Below the pieces are notes generated by a model. It was not told where the DNA came from, searched no databases, and saw nothing but the letters and a program-made list of their open reading frames with translations. The position numbers and the translations under genes are program-made. 64,000 nt of DNA from Pontibacillus yanchengensis. Lineage in GTDB: Bacteria; Bacillota; Bacilli; Bacillales; BH030062. The stretch lies in NCBI RefSeq assembly GCF_009856295.1, contig NZ_WMEU01000003.1, forward strand, positions 248,001-312,000. Direction: 5' to 3'. Positions 44,501 to 53,291 of the stretch are shown piece after piece. Positions within the stretch are counted from its first letter, which is position 1, and each line of letters starts with the position of its first letter.

Positions 44501-44818
44501 TTTATTATTCGTTAATTGCTCTATCGTTTCAAATAGCACAGCTACCATATGCTTACAGACAGCGGTCCCGTCTGTATAAGCCGGACAAGTACATTGCCCA
44601 TTTTCAAACGATCCATGTTGCTTTGAAAAGGAGAGCTGCACCTCATAAGGCCAACTGCGAGTACCTTTCACTTCAGCAAAAATATGGGTGTGACGATTAT
44701 CGGACGTCCCGTACCGATTGATACGAGTCACGGCCCCGTCTTGATAATATTGTGCACCGCGCTGATACGTCGTCCAACCACTTAGCTCCAACACTTCTGG
44801 CGCTGTTAGATCAATCAT
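41570..44818 (-). CDS. SWIM zinc-finger SNF2-family DNA-dependent ATPase/helicase
   Basis: A 1082-residue protein. A SWIM zinc finger lies near residues 75-98 (CTCPAYTDGTAVCKHMVAVL), then a long SNF2-associated region, and the two RecA-like lobes: motif I ADEMGLGKTLQGLAYIL, motif II LLLDEAQSFKN, motif III LTGTPVENR, motif IV FSQFTSMLDLI, motif V LISLKAGGTGLNL and motif VI QAADRAHRIGQ. The DEAQ box replaces DEAH, as in many bacterial members. I chose ATG at 44818, eight bases after AAGGGG; TTG two codons earlier is too close. Bacterial homologues are thought to help transcription or repair, RapA-like; the specific role is unknown. Confidence 0.93.
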   Translation of the reverse strand: MIDLTAPEVLELSGWTTYQRGAQYYQDGAVTRINRYGTSDNRHTHIFAEVKGTRSWPYEVQLSFSKQHGSFENGQCTCPAYTDGTAVCKHMVAVLFETIEQLTNNKTVWNKRTAETKMETKTEPSNHDIQQASSFVDELLDYVTVQESLFSTPKEPLYIQFELEGMFSRYSAPEDLELSIKAGTSRLYVVKDPGAFIDAWYNREPLYFTQHYTYDPEQQIMTEEDAEVFRHLHPLIKSQQFFAENDYYRSSAKKSIHIPNHFVEELFTLLEECDAVVLKRYKDEIPFRVIPNTFPEEFVLSKEDGHYSLSIKDNGFTSKQIARSPYFIKNESLYKVDAALQNTVIPLYNHLESQRDNTQVFQQEHIEQLAGTVFPVLEAHNLLEIDSSISTQLKRFDCNPKMQLERNENMLQAQLVFEYGDEKINPFQRSRQHPEQMISRNMNKERQIMNLIEQANFHWNGEVLSLSGSQDLGQFFYQILPELEKRAEVMKSEAVDEMYSELPDDIPLSLDVDESYGWFEVRFPTEDLSDDEISSLFKALRQKQSYHQFNNGKIIDLEEDAWENTRSLFEQLDLDTDDIQDGVLHLPKYRALQVDTSTGVQQSEAFKKLIEAVKHPETLNETPPEDLQANLRDYQLRGFQWLRSLSRHGFGGVLADEMGLGKTLQGLAYILAGRKERPDAHPFLVVSPASLIYNWEQEAAKFAPTLNVRVVSGSKEERRKQIEELEGADLVITSYPMMRRDVEQYQSYFFKGLLLDEAQSFKNHASLTYKAIRGIRAETAFALTGTPVENRAEELWSLFSVVMPGLLYDRKTFKGVPQQMIQKKISPFVLRRTKQEVLKELPEKIQTVRYTDLTKEQRQLYVGYLNEIQQQTKSQLEGEGLQKNRMQILSNLTRLRQLCCHPGLFVENYEGQSGKLEELRTFIQEAYENGQRLLIFSQFTSMLDLIAQVVEEEKLSYFYLDGSTPSQNRVDMATRFNEGENDLFLISLKAGGTGLNLVGADTVVLYDLWWNPAVEQQAADRAHRIGQNKSVQVVKMIAKGTIEEKIQSLQEKKQNLFDTLIQSGEGNLSALTEDDIRDILSI

Positions 44819-45175
44819 GACCAATACCCCTTTTCCTGCACGCTTCTATTGCAATACTGACATTGTATCGTATATTTCCAAAACAACAAAGAGAACAGGC
44901 ATATAACTATGTATTCTTCTCCACATGATTGACGGGATAGGTAGACTTTATTCTAATGGAAGTAAGTTGATGGGGGTTTGGAACCTTTAGGTCCTGACCT
45001 CCGATTTCGCCAGTCGCTCCAACCCTGGAAGCCCCGCCAGCCCGCGCACTCTCACCCCGAAATCAAAAGTAACCCATCAACCCCCAGCTCACACCCAAAA
45101 CAAAATTTACACTAATTTTACACCAACGTAATATTTATTTAAGTATGTTACATAGTTGAATTTGAGTCTCAATAG
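44819..45175. other. Intergenic region without a recognisable gene
   Basis: It contains the upstream region of the helicase gene and a C-rich stretch (45000-45110). I see no gene, array or hairpin that I can name. Confidence 0.5.
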
Positions 45176-45330
45176 TGTCTAGTTCCAGCGCTCCAGCGCC
45201 TAGTGGACTTCTGTCTCCCCCTTACGATAAGTCAACATCGAATCAATATCGTTCTTCGTGTTTCTCTTTTATCTCATATGGGTCCATCCAGTCCATACGG
45301 CGCTAAACGGGGCACTTCCACTTTTATTTT
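45176..45330. repeat. Interspersed repeat, copy G (diverged)
   Basis: It begins TGTCTAGTTCCAGCG, keeps the core CTTACGATAAGTCAACATCG and ends CTAAACGGGGCACTTCCACT. The terminal inverted repeat has decayed (GGGGCACTT for GGGCGCTT). Confidence 0.7.
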
Positions 45331-45358
45331 AAGAAAAATGAGAAAAAACACAAAATTG

Positions 45359-45381
45359 TCACATTATCTGTAATAATGTGA
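45359..45381 (+). promoter_or_regulatory. Perfect 23-bp palindromic operator before the peptide ABC operon
   Basis: Arms TCACATTAT and ATAATGTGA with the spacer CTGTA. A -10-like TATAAT follows at 45384-45389, so a bound protein would cover the -35 region. I cannot match it to a known regulator. Confidence 0.65.
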
Positions 45382-45465
45382 AATATAATAAAAATTCAAA
45401 AAATGCAGAAAATTGAAATGAAAAACGCACAAACACATCTTGTTCATATGAGGGGGGGGAGTTTC

Positions 45466-46458
45466 ATGGAGCAGGAGCCTATTTTAGAAGTCGATAACTT
45501 ACATACACACTTCTTTACGAAGTCAGGCGTGGTGAAAGCGGTAGATGGAGTTAGTTTTAGTGTGAAGCCTGGCGAGACGCTTGGGATTGTTGGGGAGTCG
45601 GGTTCTGGTAAGAGTATTACCGCGATGTCGATCATGAGACTAATCAAGGACCCACCAGGAAAAATCGTCGAGGGTGGTCTTACCTTTAAAGGGGAGGATT
45701 TGCTGGCCAAATCGGAAAAGGAAATGCGTTCCATTCGTGGCGACCGAATTTCGATGATTTTCCAGGATCCGATGACATCCTTGAATCCTGTTTTTACAGT
45801 AGAAAAGCAAATGGTGGAGACGATACGGGCTCACCGCAATCTGTCCAAAAAGCAAGCAATCGATCGGGCGGTGGAATTACTTGAGTTAGTTGGGATTCCG
45901 TCACCACGCAGTCGATTGAAAAGCTATCCACATGAATTTAGTGGAGGGATGAGGCAGAGAGTGATGATCGCGCTCGCCTTATCGTGTGATCCAGAGGTGT
46001 TGATTGCCGATGAACCGACAACGGCACTGGACGTTACTATTCAGGCTCAAATTCTTGAGTTGCTGGGACGACTACAAAAGGAGCTAGGCATGGCCATTGT
46101 CATGATTACTCACGACCTTGGTGTTGTAGCGGAAGTTTGTGACCGCGTGATGGTCATGTACGCAGGGAAGCCAGTGGAGTTTGCTGAGGTGACAGAGTTG
46201 TTTGATCATCCAAAGCATCCTTATACGTGGGGCTTAATTGGATCGATTCCGAATATGGAAAACAGGCAAGAAAGACTGGAAGCAATCAAGGGACTTCCAC
46301 CTGATTTACGAGCATTACCTCAAGGGTGTAGTTTTGCTCCTCGTTGTAAGCATGCAATGGACAAGTGCCAAAGCATTGATCCTGACTTCAAAGAGGAAAG
46401 CGCTGGCCACCAGGTAAGGTGCTTACTGTATGAAGAGGAAGAGGTGGCAGTGAAATGA
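45466..46458 (+). CDS. Oligopeptide ABC transporter ATPase, DppD/OppD type
   Basis: A 330-residue ATPase with Walker A GESGSGKS, Q-loop FQDPMTSLNP, signature FSGGMRQR, Walker B LIADEPTTALD and MITHDLGVV, plus the cysteine-containing extension GCSFAPRCKHAMDKC. I chose ATG at 45466 (MEQEPILEVDNL) after a run AGGGGGGGGA; earlier in-frame ATGs lack support. It is the first gene of a D-F-A-B-C operon. Confidence 0.92.
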   Translation: MEQEPILEVDNLHTHFFTKSGVVKAVDGVSFSVKPGETLGIVGESGSGKSITAMSIMRLIKDPPGKIVEGGLTFKGEDLLAKSEKEMRSIRGDRISMIFQDPMTSLNPVFTVEKQMVETIRAHRNLSKKQAIDRAVELLELVGIPSPRSRLKSYPHEFSGGMRQRVMIALALSCDPEVLIADEPTTALDVTIQAQILELLGRLQKELGMAIVMITHDLGVVAEVCDRVMVMYAGKPVEFAEVTELFDHPKHPYTWGLIGSIPNMENRQERLEAIKGLPPDLRALPQGCSFAPRCKHAMDKCQSIDPDFKEESAGHQVRCLLYEEEEVAVK

Positions 46459-47453
46459 CCCAAAACTTACTCGAAGTAAAGAATTTAAAAAAGCACTTTC
46501 CTATTAAAAAAGGAGCAATCCTCCCAAAACAAGTTGGGGCTGTGAAAGCAGTAGACGGTGTTTCCTTTCATGTTCGAAAAGGAGAGACGCTCGGTCTTGT
46601 TGGAGAGAGCGGTTGTGGGAAATCCACGGCAGGACGCTCGATTTTGAACTTAATTAAACCAACAGAAGGCGAAGTTGTCTATAAGGGGGAAGACATCTCT
46701 CATTATAAAGGAGAACAACTTCGGCAACTGCGAAAAGAAATCCAAATTATTTTCCAGGATCCATACGCATCCTTAAATCCAAGGATGACCGTTGAACAAA
46801 TCATTGAAGAGCCAATGCGTGCCTTCAAGGTTCCGGCAAGTGAACGAAAACCGAAAGTAGAAAAGTTACTAAATGTGGTCGGACTTAGTCCTTACCATAA
46901 ACATCGCTACCCCCACCAGTTTAGTGGAGGGCAGCGTCAGCGAATCGGGATTGCCCGGGCCCTTGCGCTCGATCCAGAACTCATCATTTGTGATGAACCG
47001 GTATCAGCGCTGGATGTATCTATTCAGGCTCAGGTCGTGAATCTCATGGAAGATTTGCAAAAAGAATTTGACCTCACCTACATATTCATTGCCCACGACC
47101 TGAGTGTTGTGCATCACATTAGTGATCGTGTTGCGGTCATGTATTTAGGTGAAATTGTCGAGGTTGGGGAAGTGGATGAGCTGTATAAGAATCCGAAACA
47201 CCCTTATACACAGGCACTTTTATCAGCTATCCCGGAAGCCAACCCACACAAAAAACGCGACCGGATCATGCTAGAAGGGGATTTACCTAGCCCATCTGAT
47301 CCACCGCAAGGATGTAAATTCCACACTCGCTGTCCTTTTGCTGAGGAGCAGTGCAAGGTGGAGCATCCAAAGCTAAAGGATGTCTCAACACGAGATCATC
47401 AGGCAGCTTGTCATTTAGTGAACGAAGTTGTGAAGGAGCCTTTATCTGGGTAA
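46455..47453 (+). CDS. Oligopeptide ABC transporter ATPase, DppF/OppF type
   Basis: A 332-residue ATPase overlapping the previous gene by four bases. It has GESGCGKST, FQDPYASLNPR, FSGGQRQR, LIICDEPVSALD and FIAHDLSVV, and the extension GCKFHTRCPFAEEQC. Confidence 0.92.
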   Translation: MTQNLLEVKNLKKHFPIKKGAILPKQVGAVKAVDGVSFHVRKGETLGLVGESGCGKSTAGRSILNLIKPTEGEVVYKGEDISHYKGEQLRQLRKEIQIIFQDPYASLNPRMTVEQIIEEPMRAFKVPASERKPKVEKLLNVVGLSPYHKHRYPHQFSGGQRQRIGIARALALDPELIICDEPVSALDVSIQAQVVNLMEDLQKEFDLTYIFIAHDLSVVHHISDRVAVMYLGEIVEVGEVDELYKNPKHPYTQALLSAIPEANPHKKRDRIMLEGDLPSPSDPPQGCKFHTRCPFAEEQCKVEHPKLKDVSTRDHQAACHLVNEVVKEPLSG

Positions 47454-47492
47454 TCCGCAACTTATTATATTTAACAATAGGGGGATATTCAA

Positions 47493-49136
47493 TTGAAAAC
47501 ACATGTATGGCGAACGTTGTTAGCTATGAGTTTACTTGTCGTACTAGCTCTAGCTGGTTGCTCAAGTGACAGTGGAGGAGAAGAATCTTCATCCAACAAC
47601 AATGAAGGTAGCGGAGATAGTGAAGAAGCATCATCCAATTCAGGGGAAGATAACACGCTTGTTTTTGGTAGAGGGGCTGACTCTCAACAGTTAGACCCAT
47701 CGAAAGTAACCGACGGTGAGTCTATTTATGTAACCCAGCAAATCTATGACACATTAGTGCAGTACAAACAAGAAGGAACAGAAGTGGAACCTTCTCTTGC
47801 AAAAAAGTGGACCATCAGTGATGACGGAAAAACATACACATTCAAGCTACGTGAAGATGTGAAATTCCACGATGGAACAGACTTCACAGCTGAAGATGTT
47901 GTCTATAACTTTGAGCGCTGGACAGAATCTGGTGACTTCATTTATTACGGCTACATGTTCGGAGCAAGTGAAGATGACATGGGAGGTATCATTGAAAAGG
48001 TTGAAGCAACAGGGGACTATGAAGTTAAGTTTACACTTGAAAAACCGAATGCTCCATTCCTTTCAACGCTAGCGATGCCACCATTTGCCATCGCAAGCCC
48101 TGATGCTATTAAAAAGCATGGCGAAAACTACTTCAAAAATCCAGTAGGTACTGGACCATTTAAATTCGAATCTTGGACACAAGGCGACAAAATCGAACTT
48201 TCCAAAAACGAAGAGTACTTTGGTAAGAAAGCGAATGTAGATAAAGTAGTATTCCGTGTTATTCCGGATAATGGAGCACGTTTTATGGAACTTCAATCAG
48301 GTTCGATCGACATGATGAAAGGCTTAAACCCACAAGACCTTGGTACAGCGGAAGACAACCAAGATCTTCAAATCCTTCGTCGTCCTTCTATGAACGTTGG
48401 GTACATGGCGATGAACACAGACAAAGAAGGTCCAATGTCTAATGAAAAAGTACGTAAAGCTATTAACTTAGCGATTGATAAAAAGAACTTGATCAAGCTT
48501 TTCGAAGGTCTTGGTAAGAACGCGAAAAACCCACTACCACCAAGTATCTGGGGCTACAATGATTCCATTGATCCTTATGGCTATGATCCTGAAAAAGCAA
48601 AAACACTACTAGCTGAAGCTGGGTATGGTGACGGTGTCGACATTACACTTTACACAATGTCCAATCCACGTCCTTACATGCCTCAGCCAAAAGTAACAGC
48701 TCAAGCCATTCAGCAGATGTTGAAAGAAGTAAACATCAACGTTGAGATTGTGGAAAACGAATGGGAATCTCATTTAACCAAAACACAAAATGGCGAACAT
48801 GACATGGCGTTCCTAGGTTGGACTGGTGACAATGGTGACCCAGATAACTTCCTATACGTTCTGCTAGACAAAGATAATGCGAAAAAAGGTTCTGCCGGAA
48901 ATATCGCATTCTACAAAAACGACAAAGTCCATGACCTGTTAACAAAAGCACAGACGGAAATGGATCAACAAAAGCGTACAGAGTACTACAAAGAAGCACA
49001 AAAGATTATTCATGAAGATGCCCCTTGGGTACCAATCGCGCACACAACTCCACCAGTTGTAGCAAAGGATTACATTGAAGGATATGTACCGCATCCAACA
49101 GGTTCAGAAGCCTTCAACCACGTTAAATTAAAGTAG
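47493..49136 (+). CDS. Oligopeptide ABC transporter substrate-binding lipoprotein
   Basis: A 547-residue SBP family 5 protein starting at TTG (47493), eight bases after AGGGGG. The lipobox is LAGC (Cys23), followed by a Ser/Asn/Glu-rich tether. Markers are SQQLDPSKVTDGES, FKLREDVKFHDGTDFTAEDV, NPVGTGPFKFESW and NVGYMAMNTDKEGPM. Its cargo is probably a di- or oligopeptide; the family also includes nickel and glutathione binders. Confidence 0.9.
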   Translation: MKTHVWRTLLAMSLLVVLALAGCSSDSGGEESSSNNNEGSGDSEEASSNSGEDNTLVFGRGADSQQLDPSKVTDGESIYVTQQIYDTLVQYKQEGTEVEPSLAKKWTISDDGKTYTFKLREDVKFHDGTDFTAEDVVYNFERWTESGDFIYYGYMFGASEDDMGGIIEKVEATGDYEVKFTLEKPNAPFLSTLAMPPFAIASPDAIKKHGENYFKNPVGTGPFKFESWTQGDKIELSKNEEYFGKKANVDKVVFRVIPDNGARFMELQSGSIDMMKGLNPQDLGTAEDNQDLQILRRPSMNVGYMAMNTDKEGPMSNEKVRKAINLAIDKKNLIKLFEGLGKNAKNPLPPSIWGYNDSIDPYGYDPEKAKTLLAEAGYGDGVDITLYTMSNPRPYMPQPKVTAQAIQQMLKEVNINVEIVENEWESHLTKTQNGEHDMAFLGWTGDNGDPDNFLYVLLDKDNAKKGSAGNIAFYKNDKVHDLLTKAQTEMDQQKRTEYYKEAQKIIHEDAPWVPIAHTTPPVVAKDYIEGYVPHPTGSEAFNHVKLK

Positions 49137-49150
49137 GCTACAGTATGATG

Positions 49151-49203
49151 AGGTGAGAAAAGGAATGCTACACGAAAAGTAGGTTCCTTTTCCTCGCTTT
49201 TTC
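49151..49203 (+). terminator. Attenuating hairpin between binding protein and permease genes
   Basis: AAAAGGAA (49158 on) pairs with TTCCTTTT, and the stem is followed by CTCGCTTTTTCC. Partial termination here would give more binding protein than permease. Confidence 0.6.
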
Positions 49204-49248
49204 CTATACAGGTAGCTCTCGCATCCTGTTGAAAGGGAGGGATAGAAC

Positions 49249-50253
49249 ATGTTGAATTATATTATTCGTAGGTTAGTTATGATCATTCCGGTGTTATTAG
49301 GCGTTTCTATTATTGCCTTTTCCTTGTTACATATGATTCCTGGAGATCCAGCTCGAAGTATGCTTGGAAATAAAGCCAATGAAGCACAACTGGAGCAACT
49401 GCGGGAAGAGCTACGACTTAATGATCCCTACCTTGTCCAATATGGAAGGTTTGTAACTTCAACGTTACAAGGGGATTTAGGCAAATCAGTAAAATCGAAT
49501 AATCCTGTTGGGGAAGAGTTGAAAAATCGTCTTCCAGCCACAATGGAATTGAGTTTATTTGCGATTTTCATAGCAACTGTGGTCGGGGTGCTGGCAGGTG
49601 TGATTGCAGCTGTCAAACAGTACTCCTGGTTTGATAATCTGAGTATGACCGGGGCTTTATTCGGAGTCTCGATTCCAATATTTTGGCTAGGGCTTATGAT
49701 GATTATGCTATTCTCTGTAACGCTGCAGTGGCTGCCACCATCCGGACGATTATCGACAGGTGTGGAGCTAGATACCATCACGAACTTCTATATTTTAGAT
49801 AGTATTTTAACCTTGAATTGGACAGCCTTTAAAGATTCCATCACGCATTTGTTAATGCCAGGCATTGCGCTCGGGACCATTCCAATGGCCATTATCGCGC
49901 GTATGACTCGTTCTAGTATGCTCGAAGTCTTGAACCAGGATTACATTCGTACAGCAAATGCGAAGGGGCTAGCTAGTTATTTAGTTGTCTTTCAACATGC
50001 GTTAAAAAATGCCTTTTTACCTGTTCTAACCGTCATTGGCCTACAGTTTGGGTTTTTACTTGGTGGAGCGGTACTAACCGAAACGATTTTCTCTTGGCCA
50101 GGTGTTGGACGATATGTATTACAGGCTATTCTTGGACGAGATTATCCAGTTGTCCAAAGCACCATTTTAGTGGTTGCGGTTATGTTCGTATTTATTAATC
50201 TATTAACAGATATTTTATACAAGTATATTGATCCGAGAATTCGTTTTGACTAA
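49249..50253 (+). CDS. Oligopeptide ABC transporter permease, DppB/OppB type
   Basis: A 334-residue permease with six membrane segments: LNYIIRRLVMIIPVLLGVSI, HMIPGDPARSMLG, the coupling motif ANAKGLASYLVVFQHALKN and the end YKYIDPRIRFD. AGGGAGG precedes the ATG. Confidence 0.92.
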   Translation: MLNYIIRRLVMIIPVLLGVSIIAFSLLHMIPGDPARSMLGNKANEAQLEQLREELRLNDPYLVQYGRFVTSTLQGDLGKSVKSNNPVGEELKNRLPATMELSLFAIFIATVVGVLAGVIAAVKQYSWFDNLSMTGALFGVSIPIFWLGLMMIMLFSVTLQWLPPSGRLSTGVELDTITNFYILDSILTLNWTAFKDSITHLLMPGIALGTIPMAIIARMTRSSMLEVLNQDYIRTANAKGLASYLVVFQHALKNAFLPVLTVIGLQFGFLLGGAVLTETIFSWPGVGRYVLQAILGRDYPVVQSTILVVAVMFVFINLLTDILYKYIDPRIRFD

Positions 50254-50271
50254 GAAAGGAGTTGAGCACCT

Positions 50272-51183
50272 ATGTCAGCAGAAATGCAACAGGCAAATCA
50301 AGAAATGGAGGCTGAGATTGGAAAGGCTCCTCCTAAGGAAACAAGCTTATGGATGGACGCTTTATCTCGGATCGTCAAAAGTAAAACATCACTGATCGGT
50401 TTAATCATTATTACTTTGCTTATTATTGTAGCGATTTTTGCACCATTAATCGCCCCTTATCATCCAGTAGAAGATGGATCGATTATTGATCGGTACCAAA
50501 CACCGTCCGCGCAGCATTGGTTAGGAACGGACGCACTGGGTCGCGACATTTTTAGCCGAATTGTGTATGGTGCGAGGATTTCCATTCAAATCGGTGTCAT
50601 TGCCGTGGGAATCTCTGGAGTGATTGGTGTCCTACTCGGTGGCATTGCTGGCTATGTTGGACGCTGGGTTGATATGGTAATCATGCGCTTTATCGATATT
50701 CTTATGGCATTCCCTAGTATTCTATTAGCGATTGCAATGGTAGCTGTAATGGGACGGGGTCTTACGAACGCGATGATAGCGGTTGGAATTGTAGGAGTTC
50801 CACACTTTGCCAGAATCGTTCGTTCTACGGTTCTGTCTGTAAAAGAAAAAGAATTTGTGGAAGCCGCGCATGCTACGGGAGTAAAAAATGGCCGGATTTT
50901 GTTCCGACATGTTCTGCCAAATACGATGGCTCCCCTTATTGTACAAACGACATTAAGTATTGGTACAGCGATTTTAGATGCAGCGGGCTTAAGCTTTCTG
51001 GGTCTGGGAGCACAAGCACCAAAACCAGAATGGGGTGCCATGCTAAACGCTGGCAGAGATGCCTTACAATCAGCACCATGGGTCATCACATTCCCTGGCT
51101 TAGCGATTCTATTCGTTGTGTTAGGCTTCAACCTACTTGGAGATGGGTTACGAGATGCCCTTGATCCACGATTAAAGCAATAG
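50272..51183 (+). CDS. Oligopeptide ABC transporter permease, DppC/OppC type
   Basis: A 303-residue permease with an N-terminal cytoplasmic stretch of about 35 residues, the marker HWLGTDALGRDIFSRIVYG, coupling motif HATGVKNGRILFRHVLPN and end GDGLRDALDPRLKQ. AAAGGAG precedes the ATG by ten bases. It is the last gene of the operon. Confidence 0.92.
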   Translation: MSAEMQQANQEMEAEIGKAPPKETSLWMDALSRIVKSKTSLIGLIIITLLIIVAIFAPLIAPYHPVEDGSIIDRYQTPSAQHWLGTDALGRDIFSRIVYGARISIQIGVIAVGISGVIGVLLGGIAGYVGRWVDMVIMRFIDILMAFPSILLAIAMVAVMGRGLTNAMIAVGIVGVPHFARIVRSTVLSVKEKEFVEAAHATGVKNGRILFRHVLPNTMAPLIVQTTLSIGTAILDAAGLSFLGLGAQAPKPEWGAMLNAGRDALQSAPWVITFPGLAILFVVLGFNLLGDGLRDALDPRLKQ

Positions 51184-51232
51184 TAGGAAATTTAGAAAAA
51201 GTGATTCCAAACATCATAAGAATACGATACAC

Positions 51233-51266
51233 TAAAGGGTAAAGTTCAAAAACTTTATCCTTTTTG
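51233..51266 (+). terminator. Terminator of the peptide ABC operon
   Basis: AAAGGGTAAAGTT-CAAA-AACTTTATCCTTT followed by T. Confidence 0.8.
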
Positions 51267-51315
51267 TGCGTTTATGTGTTAAAGTAGATGAGTCTTGGAA
51301 AAAAGGGGGAGAAGG

Positions 51316-51906
51316 ATGAAGAAATATTCGATTGCTATTATATTATTGCTTATCTTTATTGGAACGATCTTTCTTCAGTCCCGAAGTGTATCCCCTGAGA
51401 CAAAGCACACGTGGCCCAATCTCCCTGCGCCTATTGGGGAAGAGCCAATTCTGATTACTTCAGCTGGTCAAGCAACAGAGGGGAAAGTTTTCTCCTATGT
51501 GACAAAAGACCTTCATTTCGAAGCAGATTATCGTCCAAGAGCGCTAGCAAGGGATTTATATGAATACGAAACGCTCGTTTTGGTGACGGGGTATAGTCCA
51601 CATGGGTTAAATCAAACGTACCGGAGCATTAAGGAAGAAAAACAACGGGTAGACAAGCTGTTACAACAAGCAGAACGAAAACCAATTCCCATTATCGTCG
51701 TTCACGTAGGAGGAGCTGCCCGTGATGACGAATATACGTGGGAATTTTTACGGCAATCTATCCCTTATGCTGATTACGTAATAGGATTGCGCCAAATGGA
51801 ACAAAGCAACCAATTGCAGCAATTGGCTAAAAAGCATTCTGTACCCGTAACACTTGTGGAGGAATTGGATGATATCCGCACACCATTCAATTCAGCATTT
51901 CGATAG
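51316..51906 (+). CDS. Membrane-anchored extracytoplasmic protein, DUF6305-like
   Basis: A 196-residue protein with a single N-terminal membrane segment or uncleaved signal (YSIAIILLLIFIGTIFLQS) and an alpha/beta extracellular domain: PILITSAGQATEGKVFSYV, FEADYRPRALARDLYEYETL, VLVTGYSPHGLN, PIIVVHVGGAARDDEYT and YADYVIGLRQM. This pattern recalls DUF6305 proteins, whose function is not known. I chose ATG at 51316, which follows GGGGGAG. It is the first of three genes with a sensor kinase and a response regulator and may pass a signal to the kinase (inference). Confidence 0.65.
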   Translation: MKKYSIAIILLLIFIGTIFLQSRSVSPETKHTWPNLPAPIGEEPILITSAGQATEGKVFSYVTKDLHFEADYRPRALARDLYEYETLVLVTGYSPHGLNQTYRSIKEEKQRVDKLLQQAERKPIPIIVVHVGGAARDDEYTWEFLRQSIPYADYVIGLRQMEQSNQLQQLAKKHSVPVTLVEELDDIRTPFNSAFR

Positions 51907-51920
51907 AGGAGGGGTGCTGG

Positions 51921-53291
51921 ATGAAAGACGATAAAAAAATTGCTTACATAGCGCTTGGCTGCTTCCTTATATTATTTGGCATTCTCTTTCCGGTCCAATC
52001 GATGAAGTGGTCGTCATGGATCTATGAAAATATTGAAGTAAGCCTGGAAAGCACGGACAGTGGACGTCTTGTCATGACGGCGCTCTCCTATATTACCTGG
52101 TACTCGATCACCTTTTCCTTCATTTATATGGGAAGCATGGTCATTTCCCATACACTATCGAAGCGGTTCTTCTCGATATGGAATCAGTTGATGTTTAGTG
52201 GGATTGTATTGGCGAGTGTGTTGACGTATAACCACATGTACCATGAGCATTACGCCTATATTATTCACTTTTTATTGCTTGGCATTTTACTGTTTTTAAT
52301 GAATTTTATCCCAAAGCAGCGTTATTTTTACGTGACGTTTCTACTCATTCTCGTCTTTATGTTGTTTTCGGTGCAATGGCTGAATTTAATACCAGCTCTT
52401 AGTAACTTTGGATTCGGGACAGATGATTTTGCCGTTAGCATGAAAATTACCGACGAATATTTAACCGATCAAAAGTTGTTTAACACCTTTTCGACGATTT
52501 TATTCGGAGTGTTTTTTTTAATAGCGATTATCATCACGACATTGCTTCATTTATTTAGTAAGCAAATGATGATTTCCAGGCAATATCAGCAACAGACGGA
52601 AGAATTACGGGAAACAAAAGGCGCGCTTATTGAAACGAACGTGTACAAGGAAATTCATTCCCTCGTACATGATTTGAAATCCCCGCTCGTTACCGTAGAA
52701 GGATTAATCTCCTTGCTGTCATTGAAAGTGCAAGATGAGAAGTCACAGTCCTATTTTAATCGAATTAGTACATCGCTTGAAAAAATGAAGGATATGGTAT
52801 CGGAGATTTTATATGAAGATACAAAGCGGGAACTGGAAGTGCAAGAACTCGTTAATTATGTACGAAGCCATGTCCGGCAGGAAGATCCGAATATAGCTTT
52901 TCATATGCAAGTGGAAGAAAATTTGCCAAACCTGTACATAAACAAAATCCGCTTTGCCCGTGCGTTATCGAATGTACTAGAAAACGCACTACGCTCCTTG
53001 AAGGACGATGGAGGAAATCTTTATTTGGATGTGGAAAAACACAATCAGAGCATTCAATTTTTAATCGAAGATGATGGACCAGGGATAGATGCAGCATGGT
53101 TAGAAACGATATGGGAAGAAGGCTTTAGCACGAAAAACTCTTCAGGCATTGGACTACCTTTTGTGAAAAACGTCGTCCATCAGCATGGAGGAACCGTTTC
53201 CATGGAGAGCGAACCCGACGTGTACACCCGTGTGAAGATTGAAATCCCTGTTAGTGAGAAGGAGGACGAAGAACATGATTCTGGTTATTGA
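51921..53291 (+). CDS. Membrane sensor histidine kinase
   Basis: A 456-residue kinase. Six membrane segments occupy about residues 8-215; a coiled coil leads to the dimerisation domain with the H-box LVHDLKSPLVTVEG (phospho-acceptor His), then the ATPase domain with N-box SNVLENALRSL, G1 DDGPGID and G2 SSGIGLPFV. AGGAGG precedes the ATG by eight to nine bases. Its 3' end overlaps the response regulator gene by 17 bases. There is no large extracellular domain, so it may sense through its membrane part or through the DUF6305-like partner. Confidence 0.92.
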   Translation: MKDDKKIAYIALGCFLILFGILFPVQSMKWSSWIYENIEVSLESTDSGRLVMTALSYITWYSITFSFIYMGSMVISHTLSKRFFSIWNQLMFSGIVLASVLTYNHMYHEHYAYIIHFLLLGILLFLMNFIPKQRYFYVTFLLILVFMLFSVQWLNLIPALSNFGFGTDDFAVSMKITDEYLTDQKLFNTFSTILFGVFFLIAIIITTLLHLFSKQMMISRQYQQQTEELRETKGALIETNVYKEIHSLVHDLKSPLVTVEGLISLLSLKVQDEKSQSYFNRISTSLEKMKDMVSEILYEDTKRELEVQELVNYVRSHVRQEDPNIAFHMQVEENLPNLYINKIRFARALSNVLENALRSLKDDGGNLYLDVEKHNQSIQFLIEDDGPGIDAAWLETIWEEGFSTKNSSGIGLPFVKNVVHQHGGTVSMESEPDVYTRVKIEIPVSEKEDEEHDSGY

